Notes: generated from the letters alone by a model not told the origin. A DNA stretch of 64,000 nt from Loktanella sp. M215 (GCF_021735925.1 NZ_WMEA01000001.1:3068001-3132000); one strand, 5' to 3'; shown: positions 36,677-45,830, numbered from the stretch's first letter. Numbers and translations: made by a program.

Positions 36677-37012
36677 ATGACCGCAATTTCCAGCATCCGC
36701 AATCTTGGCCCCGCGATGGAAACCGCATTCCGTGATGCGGGCATTCCCGATGCCGAAACGCTGCGCGCCCTTGGCGCCAATGCGGCCTATGCCAAGTTGC
36801 TGGACAATGGCCACCGCGCGCATTTCATTTCCTATTACGTGCTGCACATGGCGTTGCAGGGCCGCCCCTGGAACGACTGCAAGGGGGCAGAGAAGACCGC
36901 CCTGCGCCAGCAGTTCGACGCGCTGAAGGCCACGCATGGCGATGCGGGCCGGTCGGAGCTGGAGGCGTTTTTGGACAGGATCGGTGTGACGGACCGCCAC
37001 CTGCGCGACTGA
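36677..37012 (+). CDS. TfoX C-terminal-domain protein
   Basis: A 111-residue protein with the TfoX_C signature SIRNLGPAMETAFRDAGIPD and AYYRLLDNGHRAHF-like AKLLDNGHRAHFISYYVLHMA. This helix-rich domain occurs alone in many alphaproteobacteria; in TfoX of gammaproteobacteria it accompanies competence control. Its function here is unknown. Confidence 0.8.
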   Translation: MTAISSIRNLGPAMETAFRDAGIPDAETLRALGANAAYAKLLDNGHRAHFISYYVLHMALQGRPWNDCKGAEKTALRQQFDALKATHGDAGRSELEAFLDRIGVTDRHLRD

Positions 37013-37068
37013 GGGAACCGTTGTGCGCGCCTGCGCATTGATTTGGTGAACACTGCAAGGAGATCACC

Positions 37069-37242
37069 ATGACCCTCGTCCGCATCATCCTGTCCGTCCT
37101 GATCCCGCCGCTGGGCGTCTTTCTGAAAGTCGGACTGGGAGGCCAGTTCTGGCTGAACATCCTTCTGACCATTCTGGGCTACGTCCCCGGTCTGGTCCAC
37201 GCGATCTGGATCATCAGCCGCAGCGAGCCGGTTGCCGCATGA
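37069..37242 (+). CDS. Pmp3/YqaE-family small membrane protein
   Basis: A 57-residue protein with two helices: MTLVRIILSVLIPPLGVFLK and LNILLTILGYVPGLVHAIWI. The LIPPLGV and GYVPGLVHA motifs define the Pmp3 family of stress-related membrane proteins. AAGGAGATCACC is an excellent ribosome binding site. It overlaps the next start by 4 nt (ATGA). Confidence 0.88.
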   Translation: MTLVRIILSVLIPPLGVFLKVGLGGQFWLNILLTILGYVPGLVHAIWIISRSEPVAA

Positions 37243-37613
37243 CCGATCATCACGCGAGATTGCAGCGGCTGGAAAAGGTGGCGCACCGGATGGATTCGGC
37301 GATCCGGATTCCGGTCATCGGGCTGCGGGTCGGCTACGATTCGATCATCGGGATGATCCCGGGTGTGGGCGATCTGTTGACGCTGGCACCCTCTGCCTGG
37401 ATCATCTACGAATCCAAGCGGTTGGGGGCGCCGGCGCATGTCATCAGCCGGATGGTGGCGAATACGGCCACCGACACGCTGGTCGGCATGATCCCCCTGA
37501 TCGGCGATCTGTTCGACGCCACGTTCAAGTCGAACCGCAAGAACGTTGCCCTGCTGCGCGCCCATCTGGAACGCAAAGGGGCCGTCCCGACAGGACAGCC
37601 CCGATTCGCCTGA
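37239..37613 (+). CDS. DUF4112 membrane protein
   Basis: A 124-residue protein with IPVIGLRVGYDSIIGMIPGV, LAPSAWIIYESKRLGAP and GMIPLIGDLFDATFKSNRKN, hallmarks of DUF4112. Two paired helical hairpins each carry a GMIP-GD motif. Translation is coupled to the Pmp3-like gene. Function unknown; a membrane-stress role is an inference from the neighbour. Confidence 0.85.
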   Translation: MTDHHARLQRLEKVAHRMDSAIRIPVIGLRVGYDSIIGMIPGVGDLLTLAPSAWIIYESKRLGAPAHVISRMVANTATDTLVGMIPLIGDLFDATFKSNRKNVALLRAHLERKGAVPTGQPRFA

Positions 37614-37630
37614 ACCGGCGAAAATCATGC

Positions 37631-37657
37631 AAAGGCGGGCACTTGGCCCGCCTTTTT
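37631..37657. terminator. Bidirectional intrinsic terminator between DUF4112 and ndk
   Basis: AAAGGCGGGC and GCCCGCCTTT form a 10-bp stem around a 5-nt loop, followed by further T residues; it serves both convergent genes. Confidence 0.88.
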
Positions 37658-37662
37658 CATGT

Positions 37663-38085
37663 TCAGCCGACCAGTTCGAGGCCGGAGAAGAAATAGGCGA
37701 TCTCTTCCGCTGCGGTTTCCGGCGCGTCAGAGCCGTGGACCGAGTTTTCACCGATCGACAGGGCGAAATCCTTGCGGATCGTGCCCTCTGCCGCGTCGGC
37801 GGGGTTGGTGGCGCCCATGACGTCACGGTTCTTCTGGATGGCGTTTTCGCCTTCCAGCACCTGCACGACGATCGGCTCGGAAATCATGAACTCGCACAGC
37901 TCGCCAAAGAAGGGGCGGTCCTTGTGGACGCCGTAGAATTCCTGCGCCTGGGCCAGCGTCAGCTGGATGCGCTTGGAGGCGACGACGCGCAGGCCGGCAT
38001 CCTCGAACTTGGCGATGATCTTGCCGGTCAGGTTGCGCTTGGTGGCGTCGGGCTTGATGATGGAGAAGGTGCGCTGAATGGCCAT
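37663..38085 (-). CDS. ndk: Nucleoside-diphosphate kinase
   Basis: A 140-residue NDP kinase that equalises nucleoside triphosphate pools. N-terminal [20 protein letters not shown] and the phospho-histidine in [19 protein letters not shown] are diagnostic. Confidence 0.97.
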   Translation of the reverse strand: MAIQRTFSIIKPDATKRNLTGKIIAKFEDAGLRVVASKRIQLTLAQAQEFYGVHKDRPFFGELCEFMISEPIVVQVLEGENAIQKNRDVMGATNPADAAEGTIRKDFALSIGENSVHGSDAPETAAEEIAYFFSGLELVG

Positions 38086-38230
38086 GTTGGTGCCTCTGTC
38101 TGAATGTGCCGCACTGCGGCGTTGAATGCTGGCGCTGCCCTAGCATGGCCCCCGCGCGGTGAAAAGGCTTTGCCTTGACACGTGGGACAGCCGGGCCTTG
38201 ACTGGCGGGCGACCCGATACGGAGTGTCCC

Positions 38231-38857
38231 ATGCGCCTGTCCGTCCTTGCAGCCCTGATCCTTTCTGCCGCCCCGGCGCTTGCGCAGGATACGCCGACCA
38301 GTTTTCCGGCACAGGATTTCACGCTGGATCCCGCCCACGCCAGCGTCGTGTTTTCGGTCAATCATCTGGGGCTGTCGCATTACACCGGAGAGTTCGACAC
38401 GCTGGAGGGGACGCTGCGGTTGGACCCTGCCGCACCGCAGACCGCTGATGTGTCGTTCACGATCAATGTGGCCTCGTTGGATCTGAACACACCGCCGCTG
38501 GGGTTTCGCGAGGAATTGCTGGGGCCGAACTTCTTTGACGCGGACGTTTTTCCGCAGATCACCTTTGTCAGCACGCAGGTCGCACGCACGGGCGACACCA
38601 CGGCCGACGTCACCGGCGATCTGACGATGCACGGGGTAACGCAGCCGGTGACGCTGCAGGCGACCTTCAACGGTAATACCACCGCAGGCATGTTCGAGCC
38701 TTGGGTGCGGATCGGCTTTTCCGCGGTCGGAGAGGTCAGTCGCACGGCCTTTGGCATGGGGATGGGCGTGCCGGAGGCGGGCAGTACCATCGGCGTCGGC
38801 GATACGGTCACCGTCCGGATCGAGACCGAGTGGACCGGCGCAGATATCACGAAATAA
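38231..38857 (+). CDS. YceI-family periplasmic lipocalin-like protein
   Basis: A 208-residue protein with a signal peptide (MRLSVLAALILSAAPALAQ). The mature YceI domain shows LDPAHASVVFSVNHLGLSHY, FFDADVFPQITFVST and GDLTMHGVTQPVTL. The family binds polyisoprenoid-like lipids in an open barrel. GGAGTGTCCC precedes the ATG. Confidence 0.92.
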   Translation: MRLSVLAALILSAAPALAQDTPTSFPAQDFTLDPAHASVVFSVNHLGLSHYTGEFDTLEGTLRLDPAAPQTADVSFTINVASLDLNTPPLGFREELLGPNFFDADVFPQITFVSTQVARTGDTTADVTGDLTMHGVTQPVTLQATFNGNTTAGMFEPWVRIGFSAVGEVSRTAFGMGMGVPEAGSTIGVGDTVTVRIETEWTGADITK

Positions 38858-38929
38858 TACGCATGCGGGTTTGTCAGGCCGGCACAGGGCACTAGGGTTG
38901 AGTCACAATCAGTTGAAAGGACCTGCCTC

Positions 38930-40369
38930 GTGAATGCGATCGTCGATTTCCTGAACACGGTGCTATGGGGGTATGTGCTGGTTTACGGCCTGCTCGCCGT
39001 CGGCATCTTCTTTACCATCCGGCTGGGCTTTATCCAGTTCCGCCATTTCCCCGAATACTTCCGCGTCATCACCGGGTCGCGAGAGACCTCTGGCGAGGGC
39101 ATCAGCCCGTTGCAGGCGCTGACGATTTCGCTCGCCAGCCGCGTGGGCACCGGCAACCTCGCGGGGGTGGCCGTCGCCATCTATCTAGGCGGGCCAGGGG
39201 CGATCTTCTGGATGTGGATGGTGGCGCTGGTGGGCATGGCCACGGCTTACGCCGAATCGACGCTGGCGCAGTTGTACAAGGTGCGCAACGGTGACGGCCA
39301 GTATCGCGGCGGGCCTGCGTTCTACATGGCCGCCGGTGTCGGCAGCCGCGCGATGGGTTACGCGTTTTCGATCTGCCTCATCCTGTCGTTCGGCCTGATC
39401 TTTTCCGCCGTGCAGGCAAATTCGATCTCTGAAGCCATGACCGAAGCCTTTGGCGTGCCGGGCATCGTCACCGGCGTCGTGATCGCAGCCTTGGCGGGCA
39501 TCGTGATCTTTGGCGGCATCCGGTCGATCGCCAATGTGGCGGACAAGATCGTGCCGGCGATGGCCGGCATCTACCTGCTGGTCGCGATCTACGTGCTGGT
39601 GATCCACATCACCGAGGTGCCTGCGATGCTGGCCCTGATCGTCAAATCCGCCTTCGGGTTCGAGCAGGCGGCGGGCGGCTTCACCGGCGGCATTATGGCG
39701 GCCCTGATGAACGGCGTGAAGCGGGGCCTGTTTTCGAACGAGGCCGGCATGGGATCGGCGCCGAACATCGCCGCTGCCGCCGTGCCGGACCCGCACCACC
39801 CGTCAAGCCAAGGTCTGGTGCAGGGTCTTGGCGTGTTCATCGACACGCTGATGATCTGCACGGCGACCGCCCTGATGATCCTTTTGTCCGGTGCGGTGGA
39901 CTACGGCCCCGACGGCGCGCAGGGCATGGTGCTGACGCAGAATGCCCTTGGGGAACACATCGGTGTCGCAGGTCCCTATTTCGTCGCCATCGCGATCCTG
40001 TTCTTCGCCTTCACCTCGATCATCGGCAACTACTCCTATTCCGAATCCGCTATGGAGTTTCTGGGGCTGGGGGGCCGTGTGCCGCTGATGATCCTGAAGG
40101 CGCTGGCCATGGCGATGGTGATCTGGGGCGCGGTGCAGCCGGTGTCGGCGGTCTTCAATCTGGCCGACGCCAGCATGGCGGTGATGGCGACGATCAACCT
40201 TGTCGCGATCCTGATCCTGTCGAAAACCGTTGTGGTGCTGACCAAGGACTATTTCGGCCAGAAGGCGGCAGGCCGCGTGCCGCTGTTCCGGTTCAGCGAA
40301 CACCCGGATATCGACAAGGGCGTGGACCCCAGTATCTGGAACCGCGACGTCGCGCAGGAACGGCAATAA
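38930..40369 (+). CDS. Sodium:alanine symporter (AGCS family)
   Basis: A 479-residue transporter of about eleven helices. The AGCS signature is in LASRVGTGNLAGVAVAIYLG, with GPGAIFWMWMVALVGMATAY and RGLFSNEAGMGSAPNIAAAA typical. It takes up alanine or glycine with Na+. GTG 38930 is preceded by AAAGGA at 8 nt. The next gene is downstream after a hairpin. Confidence 0.93.
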   Translation: MNAIVDFLNTVLWGYVLVYGLLAVGIFFTIRLGFIQFRHFPEYFRVITGSRETSGEGISPLQALTISLASRVGTGNLAGVAVAIYLGGPGAIFWMWMVALVGMATAYAESTLAQLYKVRNGDGQYRGGPAFYMAAGVGSRAMGYAFSICLILSFGLIFSAVQANSISEAMTEAFGVPGIVTGVVIAALAGIVIFGGIRSIANVADKIVPAMAGIYLLVAIYVLVIHITEVPAMLALIVKSAFGFEQAAGGFTGGIMAALMNGVKRGLFSNEAGMGSAPNIAAAAVPDPHHPSSQGLVQGLGVFIDTLMICTATALMILLSGAVDYGPDGAQGMVLTQNALGEHIGVAGPYFVAIAILFFAFTSIIGNYSYSESAMEFLGLGGRVPLMILKALAMAMVIWGAVQPVSAVFNLADASMAVMATINLVAILILSKTVVVLTKDYFGQKAAGRVPLFRFSEHPDIDKGVDPSIWNRDVAQERQ

Positions 40370-40382
40370 AGCACGCTTTCCC

Positions 40383-40413
40383 ATGGCCGCCGCCTCTGCT
40401 ATGCGGCGGCCAT
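40383..40413 (+). promoter_or_regulatory. Perfect hairpin covering the ABC-F start codon
   Basis: ATGGCCGCCGC (40383-40393) and GCGGCGGCCAT (40403-40413) form an 11-bp GC-rich stem with loop CTCTGCTAT. The ATG of the ABC-F gene is 40412-40414, so its first two bases are paired. It may limit translation, or act as a weak terminator of the symporter gene (no T-run). Confidence 0.55.
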
Positions 40414-42265
40414 GCTCAAAATCTCAGACATCACATATTCCGTCGAAGGCCGCACGCTGCTGGAAAACACCAGCGTGACGATCCCCACGGGTCACAAGGT
40501 CGGTCTGGTCGGTCGCAACGGCACCGGCAAGACCACCCTTTTCCGCATCATCCGGGGTGAAATGATCCTCGACACCGGCACGATCAGCCTGCCGAAGGGC
40601 TGGAAGATCGGCGGCGTCAGCCAGGAGGTGCCCGGCAACGAGGTCAGCCTGATCGACACGGTGCTGCGCGCAGATACCGAACGCGAGGCGCTGCTGGCCG
40701 AGGCCGAGACCGCCACCGACCCCATGCGCATCGCCGAGGTGCAGACGCGCCTTGCCGACATCGATGCATGGAGCGCCGAAGCGCGGGCGTCCACGATCCT
40801 CAAGGGTCTGGGGTTCACGGACGAAGAACAGCGCATGCCCTGTTCGGCGTTTTCGGGCGGCTGGCGGATGCGCGTGGCACTCGCCGCGGTGCTCTTCGCG
40901 GAACCCGACCTGCTGCTGCTGGACGAGCCGACCAACTACCTCGATCTGGAAGGCGCGCTGTGGCTGGAGGCGTATATCGCCAAGTATCCACACACGGTGC
41001 TGATCGTCAGCCACGACCGCGAGCTTTTGAACCGGTCCGTCGGCGGGATCCTGCATCTGGAAAACAAGGGGCTGATCTATTACACCGGCACCTACGACCA
41101 GTTCGCCCGGCAACGCGCGGAAAAGATTGCCCTTCTGACCTCGGCCGCGAAAAAGCAGGACGCCAAGCGCGAGCATCTGCAAAAATTCGTCGACCGCTTC
41201 AAGGCGAAGGCGTCCAAGGCCAAGCAGGCCCAGTCCCGCGTCAAGGCGCTGGAGAAGATGGAGACGATCCGCGTCCCCGCCGACGCCGCGCGCACGGTCT
41301 TTACCTTCCCCGAGCCCGAGGAGTTGTCGCCCCCCATCATCAGCGTCGAAGGCGGCGCCGTGGGTTACGGCAACACGATCGTGCTGCATGACCTGAACCT
41401 GCGCATCGACCAGGACGACCGGATCGCCCTGCTGGGCCGCAACGGCGAGGGCAAGTCGACCCTGTCGAAGATGCTGTCGAACCGGCTGGAACTGGCCCGC
41501 GGCAAGATGGTCACCTCCAACAAGCTGCGCATCGGCTTTTTTGCCCAGCATCAGGTGGACGAGCTGCGGATCGAGGAAACCCCGCTGGAACACCTGCTGC
41601 GCGAACGCGCCGAGGAAGGTCAAGCGAAACTGCGCGCCCGCCTCGCGGGCTTCGGCCTTGGCGCCGATCAGGCGGATACAGAGGTTGGGCGTCTGTCCGG
41701 CGGCCAGAAGGCCCGTCTGTCGCTGCTTCTGGCCACTCTGCCCGCACCACACCTGCTGATCCTCGACGAGCCGACGAACCACCTCGACATCGAATCCCGC
41801 GAGGCGCTGGTCGACGCGTTGACCGCCTATTCCGGTGCGGTGATCCTCGTCAGCCACGACATGCACCTGCTGTCGATGGTCGCGGACCGGCTGTGGCTGG
41901 TGAAGGGCGGCAACGTCAAACCCTACGATGACGACCTCGAATCCTATCGCAAGATGCTGCTGACTCCCGAAAAGCAGCAGGAGAAGGCCAAGGCCGCCGC
42001 CCCCGTGGTCAAGAAAGCCACGCGCGAGGAAATCATGGCCCTGCGGTCCGACGCCCGCAAAAGCGAGGAGCGTGTGCAGAAGATCAACGACATGCGCGAC
42101 AAGCTGGCCAAGAAACTCGCCGACCCCGCCCTCTACGAGGATGCGCGGATCGGCGAACTGGCGACGTGGAACAAGAAATACGCCGAAGTGATGGACGGCC
42201 TCGGTCGCGCCGAGGCCATGTGGATGGCAGCCCTTGAAAAACTGGAAAAGGCCGAGAAGGCCTGA
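40412..42265 (+). CDS. ABC-F family ATPase
   Basis: A 617-residue soluble protein with two ABC domains: Walker A VGRNGTGKTTLF and LGRNGEGKSTLSKM; signatures AFSGGWRMRVALAA and RLSGGQKARLSLLL; Walker B LLLLDEPTNYLDLEG and LILDEPTNHLDIES. A basic linker (KQDAKREHLQKFVDRFKAKA) joins them and a coiled coil ends the protein. ABC-F proteins act at the ribosomal E-site; the layout is closest to YheS. No Shine-Dalgarno sequence is visible and the start lies in a hairpin. Confidence 0.92.
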   Translation: MLKISDITYSVEGRTLLENTSVTIPTGHKVGLVGRNGTGKTTLFRIIRGEMILDTGTISLPKGWKIGGVSQEVPGNEVSLIDTVLRADTEREALLAEAETATDPMRIAEVQTRLADIDAWSAEARASTILKGLGFTDEEQRMPCSAFSGGWRMRVALAAVLFAEPDLLLLDEPTNYLDLEGALWLEAYIAKYPHTVLIVSHDRELLNRSVGGILHLENKGLIYYTGTYDQFARQRAEKIALLTSAAKKQDAKREHLQKFVDRFKAKASKAKQAQSRVKALEKMETIRVPADAARTVFTFPEPEELSPPIISVEGGAVGYGNTIVLHDLNLRIDQDDRIALLGRNGEGKSTLSKMLSNRLELARGKMVTSNKLRIGFFAQHQVDELRIEETPLEHLLRERAEEGQAKLRARLAGFGLGADQADTEVGRLSGGQKARLSLLLATLPAPHLLILDEPTNHLDIESREALVDALTAYSGAVILVSHDMHLLSMVADRLWLVKGGNVKPYDDDLESYRKMLLTPEKQQEKAKAAAPVVKKATREEIMALRSDARKSEERVQKINDMRDKLAKKLADPALYEDARIGELATWNKKYAEVMDGLGRAEAMWMAALEKLEKAEKA

Positions 42266-42272
42266 CGCCCTC

Positions 42273-42314
42273 CTCGCTTTTTCCTCAAATACTCCCGCCG
42301 GAGGCTCCGGCGGC
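42273..42314 (+). repeat. Dispersed intergenic repeat, copy 4
   Basis: TCGCTTTTTCCTCAAATACT followed by CCCGCCGGAGGCTCCGGCGG. It lies between the ABC-F and marC genes and closely matches the inverse of copy 5 at 52451-52485. Confidence 0.7.
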
Positions 42315-42429
42315 AGACCGGGACGGCACCTGACCTTCGGCGTGCATCCCTTTGATCTAAAACACCAATCGCCCGCCACGAAAATTTACCCGAGGCAAAA
42401 CTCACCGCAGAGGCATTCGAGGCCACCAC

Positions 42430-43056
42430 ATGACCGACCTGCCCACCCTGATCGCCGCCTTCACGGCCATGTTCATCGTCATCGACCCGATCGGTCTGGC
42501 GCCGCTGTTCATCGCCATGACCCAAGGCATGTCACAGGCGCAGCGCCGGGCGATCGGCGTGCGCGCCTGCACCGTGGCGATCGGGCTACTGCTGCTTTTC
42601 GCGGTCTGCGGCGAGGCGCTGCTGGAGTTCATCGGCATCTCGATGCCGGCCTTCCGGATCGCGGGCGGTGTGTTGCTGTTCATCACGGCCCTCGACATGC
42701 TGTTCGAGCGGCGTCAGGCGCGGCGGCAGGACAATGCTGATGACGCCGTCGATCCCGCCCACGATCCGTCGATCTTCCCCCTCGCCATTCCTTTGATCGC
42801 GGGGCCGGGTGCCATCGCCACGATCATCCTGCTGACCGGGCAGGCCGACAGCGCGCTGGGGTTCGGGGCGGTGCTGGGCGTGATGATCCTCGTCATCGCA
42901 ATGGTTTTCGCCATGTTCATGGCCGCCGGCCTGCTGGAGCGGCTTCTGGGCAAGACCGGCATCAATGTCGTCACCCGCCTTTTGGGGATGCTGCTGGCGG
43001 CGCTGTCGGTGCAGTTCATCCTCGACGGGCTGAAGGGTTTCGGTCTGGCGGGCTGA
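42430..43056 (+). CDS. MarC-family integral membrane protein
   Basis: A 208-residue protein with six helices. FTAMFIVIDPIGLAPLFIAM and PLAIPLIAGPGAIATIILL are the two repeated MarC motifs. The family is not responsible for antibiotic efflux despite the name, and its substrate is unknown. Confidence 0.9.
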   Translation: MTDLPTLIAAFTAMFIVIDPIGLAPLFIAMTQGMSQAQRRAIGVRACTVAIGLLLLFAVCGEALLEFIGISMPAFRIAGGVLLFITALDMLFERRQARRQDNADDAVDPAHDPSIFPLAIPLIAGPGAIATIILLTGQADSALGFGAVLGVMILVIAMVFAMFMAAGLLERLLGKTGINVVTRLLGMLLAALSVQFILDGLKGFGLAG

Positions 43057-43072
43057 CCCCTATATGGGTGTC

Positions 43073-43651
43073 ATGGACACCGACCGCATCATGCAGATCA
43101 CCTACCTGACCCTTTTGGGGGGTGCGATTGCCGTCAGCTATATCGTCAGCCAGCGCGGGCAGATGGGCAAGGTGGCCCAGCAGGCCAGCATCTGGGGCCT
43201 GATCTTTGTCGGCGTGATCGCCGCCGCTGGCATGTGGGGCGACATACGCCAATCGATTGCCCCGCAGCAAAGCGTCATGACCGGCGGAGACATCGTGTTG
43301 CCGCGGCAGGTGGATGGGCATTTCTATGCGCAATTGGACGTGAACGGGCATCCGGTGACCTTCATGGTCGATACCGGCGCCAGCCAGATCGTGCTGAGTG
43401 CGGCGGACGCCGCCCGTGTCGGGATCGACACCGCCACGCTGCGCTACCTCGGGCAGGCCAGCACGGCGAACGGCGTGGTGCGCACGGCGCTGGTGACGCT
43501 GGACAGCGTGACGCTTGGCGACGTGACACAGGCCGACGTGCGCGCGGTCGTCAATCAAGGCGCGATGGACGGATCGCTTCTGGGGATGACCTACCTGCGG
43601 AACTTCAGCAATATCCAGATGACCGCCGACGATTTGATCCTGACGAGGTAG
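43073..43651 (+). CDS. Retropepsin-like aspartic protease (TIGR02281 family)
   Basis: A 192-residue protein with two N-terminal helices (ITYLTLLGGAIAVSYIVS, IWGLIFVGVIAAAGMWG) and a C-terminal clan AA domain with VTFMVDTGASQIVLSAADA, where DTGA holds the single catalytic Asp, and GSLLGMTYLRNF. Such enzymes dimerise to be active. The protein faces the periplasm. Start 43073 fits the family; ATG 43064 is possible. Confidence 0.85.
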   Translation: MDTDRIMQITYLTLLGGAIAVSYIVSQRGQMGKVAQQASIWGLIFVGVIAAAGMWGDIRQSIAPQQSVMTGGDIVLPRQVDGHFYAQLDVNGHPVTFMVDTGASQIVLSAADAARVGIDTATLRYLGQASTANGVVRTALVTLDSVTLGDVTQADVRAVVNQGAMDGSLLGMTYLRNFSNIQMTADDLILTR

Positions 43652-43655
43652 ACCG

Positions 43656-43769
43656 ATGCGCCGCCCCCTTTCGACACTTGCCCTGATGCTGGTGACAGCG
43701 ATGATGCTGACCGCCTGTGCCAGCCCGAACGCCCTGCCAGAGAATTTCGATTCGAGCTTTGCCTATTAG
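43656..43769 (+). CDS. Micro-lipoprotein, 37 residues
   Basis: MRRPLSTLALMLVTAMMLTA then CASPNALPENFDSSFAY. A full lipoprotein signal with lipobox LTAC leaves a mature peptide of only 17 residues. It begins 5 bp after the protease gene and overlaps the convergent holC end by 4 nt. The signal and tight spacing support it as a real gene. Confidence 0.6.
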   Translation: MRRPLSTLALMLVTAMMLTACASPNALPENFDSSFAY

Positions 43770-44227
43770 GCGCCGCCGCTTTCGGCCTTCTTGATCCAGC
43801 GGCCGTCGTCCTGCGCCCAGTATTGTGCCGCGACCGCAGCCGCCGTCAGCGCCTTCCACTGACCGCGCGCCCGTTGCAGGGCGTCGCCGTCGTGGCCGTC
43901 GAAGAGGACGCAGGCGCGGGCAGCTGTCGCGATCTCGGCGGGCGTCAGGTCGGCGCCGTCAACGCTCATCACGCAGTCAAAACCTTCCGCAGGCGTGTCG
44001 ATGCCCAGCAGGATCGGCTGATCGGCGTCGTGATCACCGGCCATTCCGTGCGCGCGAAAGCTGTCGGGCGGACCCTGCCAGAGGACCGCATCCAGCCGTT
44101 CCAGCAGCGGCATGCGCCGCCCCCGGATCAACACGCGCCAGCCCTGCCCGGCCGCCCGGTCGACCAGTTGCGGCAGCGCCTGGTCGATCGGGCTTTCGGT
44201 CAGATGATAGAAGTAGACCGCCCCCAT
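43766..44227 (-). CDS. holC: DNA polymerase III subunit chi
   Basis: A 153-residue HolC protein: MGAVYFYHLTESPIDQALPQ, then WRVLIRGRRMPLLERLDAVL and LIFDGHDGDALQRARGQW-like VLFDGHDGDALQRARGQWK. Chi links the clamp loader to single-stranded DNA-binding protein. Its start shares a base with the pepA stop, so the two are co-translated. Confidence 0.9.
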   Translation of the reverse strand: MGAVYFYHLTESPIDQALPQLVDRAAGQGWRVLIRGRRMPLLERLDAVLWQGPPDSFRAHGMAGDHDADQPILLGIDTPAEGFDCVMSVDGADLTPAEIATAARACVLFDGHDGDALQRARGQWKALTAAAVAAQYWAQDDGRWIKKAESGGA

Positions 44228-45693
44228 CAGTGCTCGTAACGGTCTGCGATCAGACGGTTCAGCGCCATGACGCCCCAGCCGGTCGCGCCCTTGGGGGCGA
44301 GCGGTGTTTCCGCCTTGATCGAGGCGACGCCAGCGATGTCGAGGTGGCACCACGGCACGTCGTCCTTGACGAAGCGTTTCAGGAACTGCGCCGCCGTGAT
44401 CGACCCCGCCAAACGTCCGCCGGAGTTTTTCACGTCGGCGATGTGGCTGTCGATCATCTTGTCATAGGCCTTTGACAGCGGCAGACGCCAGGCGCCTTCG
44501 CCCTCGGATTCGGCCGCCTTGAGGAACGCGTTCGCCAGATCGTCGGAGTTGCTGAAGACGCCCGCGTTTTCATGGCCCAGGGCCACCAGCACGGCACCCG
44601 TCAGCGTCGCGAGGTTGATCATGCCGGTGGGCTTGAAGCGGTCTTGGGCATACCAGAGCACGTCGGCCAGCACGAGGCGGCCTTCGGCGTCGGTGTTCAC
44701 GACCTCGATTGTGTCGCCCTTCATGGAATGCAGCACGTCGCCGGGGCGATAGGCGGTCGATGACGGCATGTTTTCGACGATGCCGACGAGGCCCACGACG
44801 TTGGCCTTGGCCTTGCGCAGGGCCAGTGTCCGCATCACGCCAGAGACGACGCCGGCGCCGCCCATGTCCATCGTCATGTCTTCCATGTTGGCACCGGGTT
44901 TCAGGCTGATGCCGCCGGTGTCGAACACGACGCCCTTGCCCACCAGCGCAAAGGGCGCCTCGTCCCCGCCGCCGTTCCACTGCATGACGACGACCTTGGA
45001 GGGGCTGGCAGAGCCTTGCCCCACGGCCAGCAGTGCGCCCATGCCGAGTTTCTTCAGGTCGTCCTCTTCGAGGATCTCGACCTCCAGCCCCAGTTCCTGC
45101 ATCGCCGCCAGACGTGCGGCGAAATCGTCGGTGGTCAGCACGTTGGCGGGTTCGTTGGTCAGGTCGCGGGTGAAGAAGACGCCTTCGGCGATGGCCATGC
45201 CGGTCTGTGCGGCCTTCGCGGTGGCTTCGGGGTCTTCTGTCATGATCGTGACGTTGCCCGGCGGGTTGCCCTTGTCCGACTTGTGGTCGGTGAAGTTGTA
45301 GCCGCGCAGAGCCAGCCCCAGTGCGATGTCGGGGGCGTTGGCGGTCTTGCCCAGCAGCAGCGTCATCGGGTGCTTGCCCTGCGCCTTGGCCAGTTGCGCG
45401 CCGATGCGGCGGGCGGTGGTCTGATCAGGCCGGGGGCCGGATTTGGCGACCAGCACGGCGTCTGCGGCAAGACCTGTTGGATACGACAGGCGCATCACGT
45501 CGCCGTCTTTTGCCTTGGCGAAGGCCTCGCTCTCGGCCAGACGGGCGAGCGCCTTGCGGGTCAGGGTGTTCACGCGACGGGCATTGGCGTCCATCTTGCC
45601 GCCCTCGCCCACCAGCACGGCAATCAGGCCGGTCACATCGGCCAGCGTGTCAGTGTCTGTGGCGGCAAAGCGGATATCGGCGATCTGAGTCAT
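44227..45693 (-). CDS. pepA: Leucyl aminopeptidase (M17)
   Basis: A 488-residue M17 aminopeptidase. The metal and active-site motifs are VGKGVVFDTGGISLKPGANM, MDMGGAGVVSGVMRTLALRK and the signature VVNTDAEGRLVLADVLWYA. It releases N-terminal residues, and can bind DNA in E. coli. It is divergent from lptF and 5' of holC, as in many proteobacteria. Confidence 0.95.
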   Translation of the reverse strand: MTQIADIRFAATDTDTLADVTGLIAVLVGEGGKMDANARRVNTLTRKALARLAESEAFAKAKDGDVMRLSYPTGLAADAVLVAKSGPRPDQTTARRIGAQLAKAQGKHPMTLLLGKTANAPDIALGLALRGYNFTDHKSDKGNPPGNVTIMTEDPEATAKAAQTGMAIAEGVFFTRDLTNEPANVLTTDDFAARLAAMQELGLEVEILEEDDLKKLGMGALLAVGQGSASPSKVVVMQWNGGGDEAPFALVGKGVVFDTGGISLKPGANMEDMTMDMGGAGVVSGVMRTLALRKAKANVVGLVGIVENMPSSTAYRPGDVLHSMKGDTIEVVNTDAEGRLVLADVLWYAQDRFKPTGMINLATLTGAVLVALGHENAGVFSNSDDLANAFLKAAESEGEGAWRLPLSKAYDKMIDSHIADVKNSGGRLAGSITAAQFLKRFVKDDVPWCHLDIAGVASIKAETPLAPKGATGWGVMALNRLIADRYEH

Positions 45694-45830
45694 GGTCGGG
45701 CCTTTCGAGCGGCTTCAATCGGGGTTGCTGCCTTGCTAGCGGTCCCGCGCCGCAATGACCAGTTTGCAGTTTCGGAAGCGGCAGCCTTCGGCTAGTTTGC
45801 CGCAACCTCTTGCACGGGACTTCGCCAGAC

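Noticed and set aside
36426..36728. Minus-strand frame opposite the small Gln-rich gene and terminator
   Set aside because: It would read through a strong terminator hairpin and has no ribosome site or domain.
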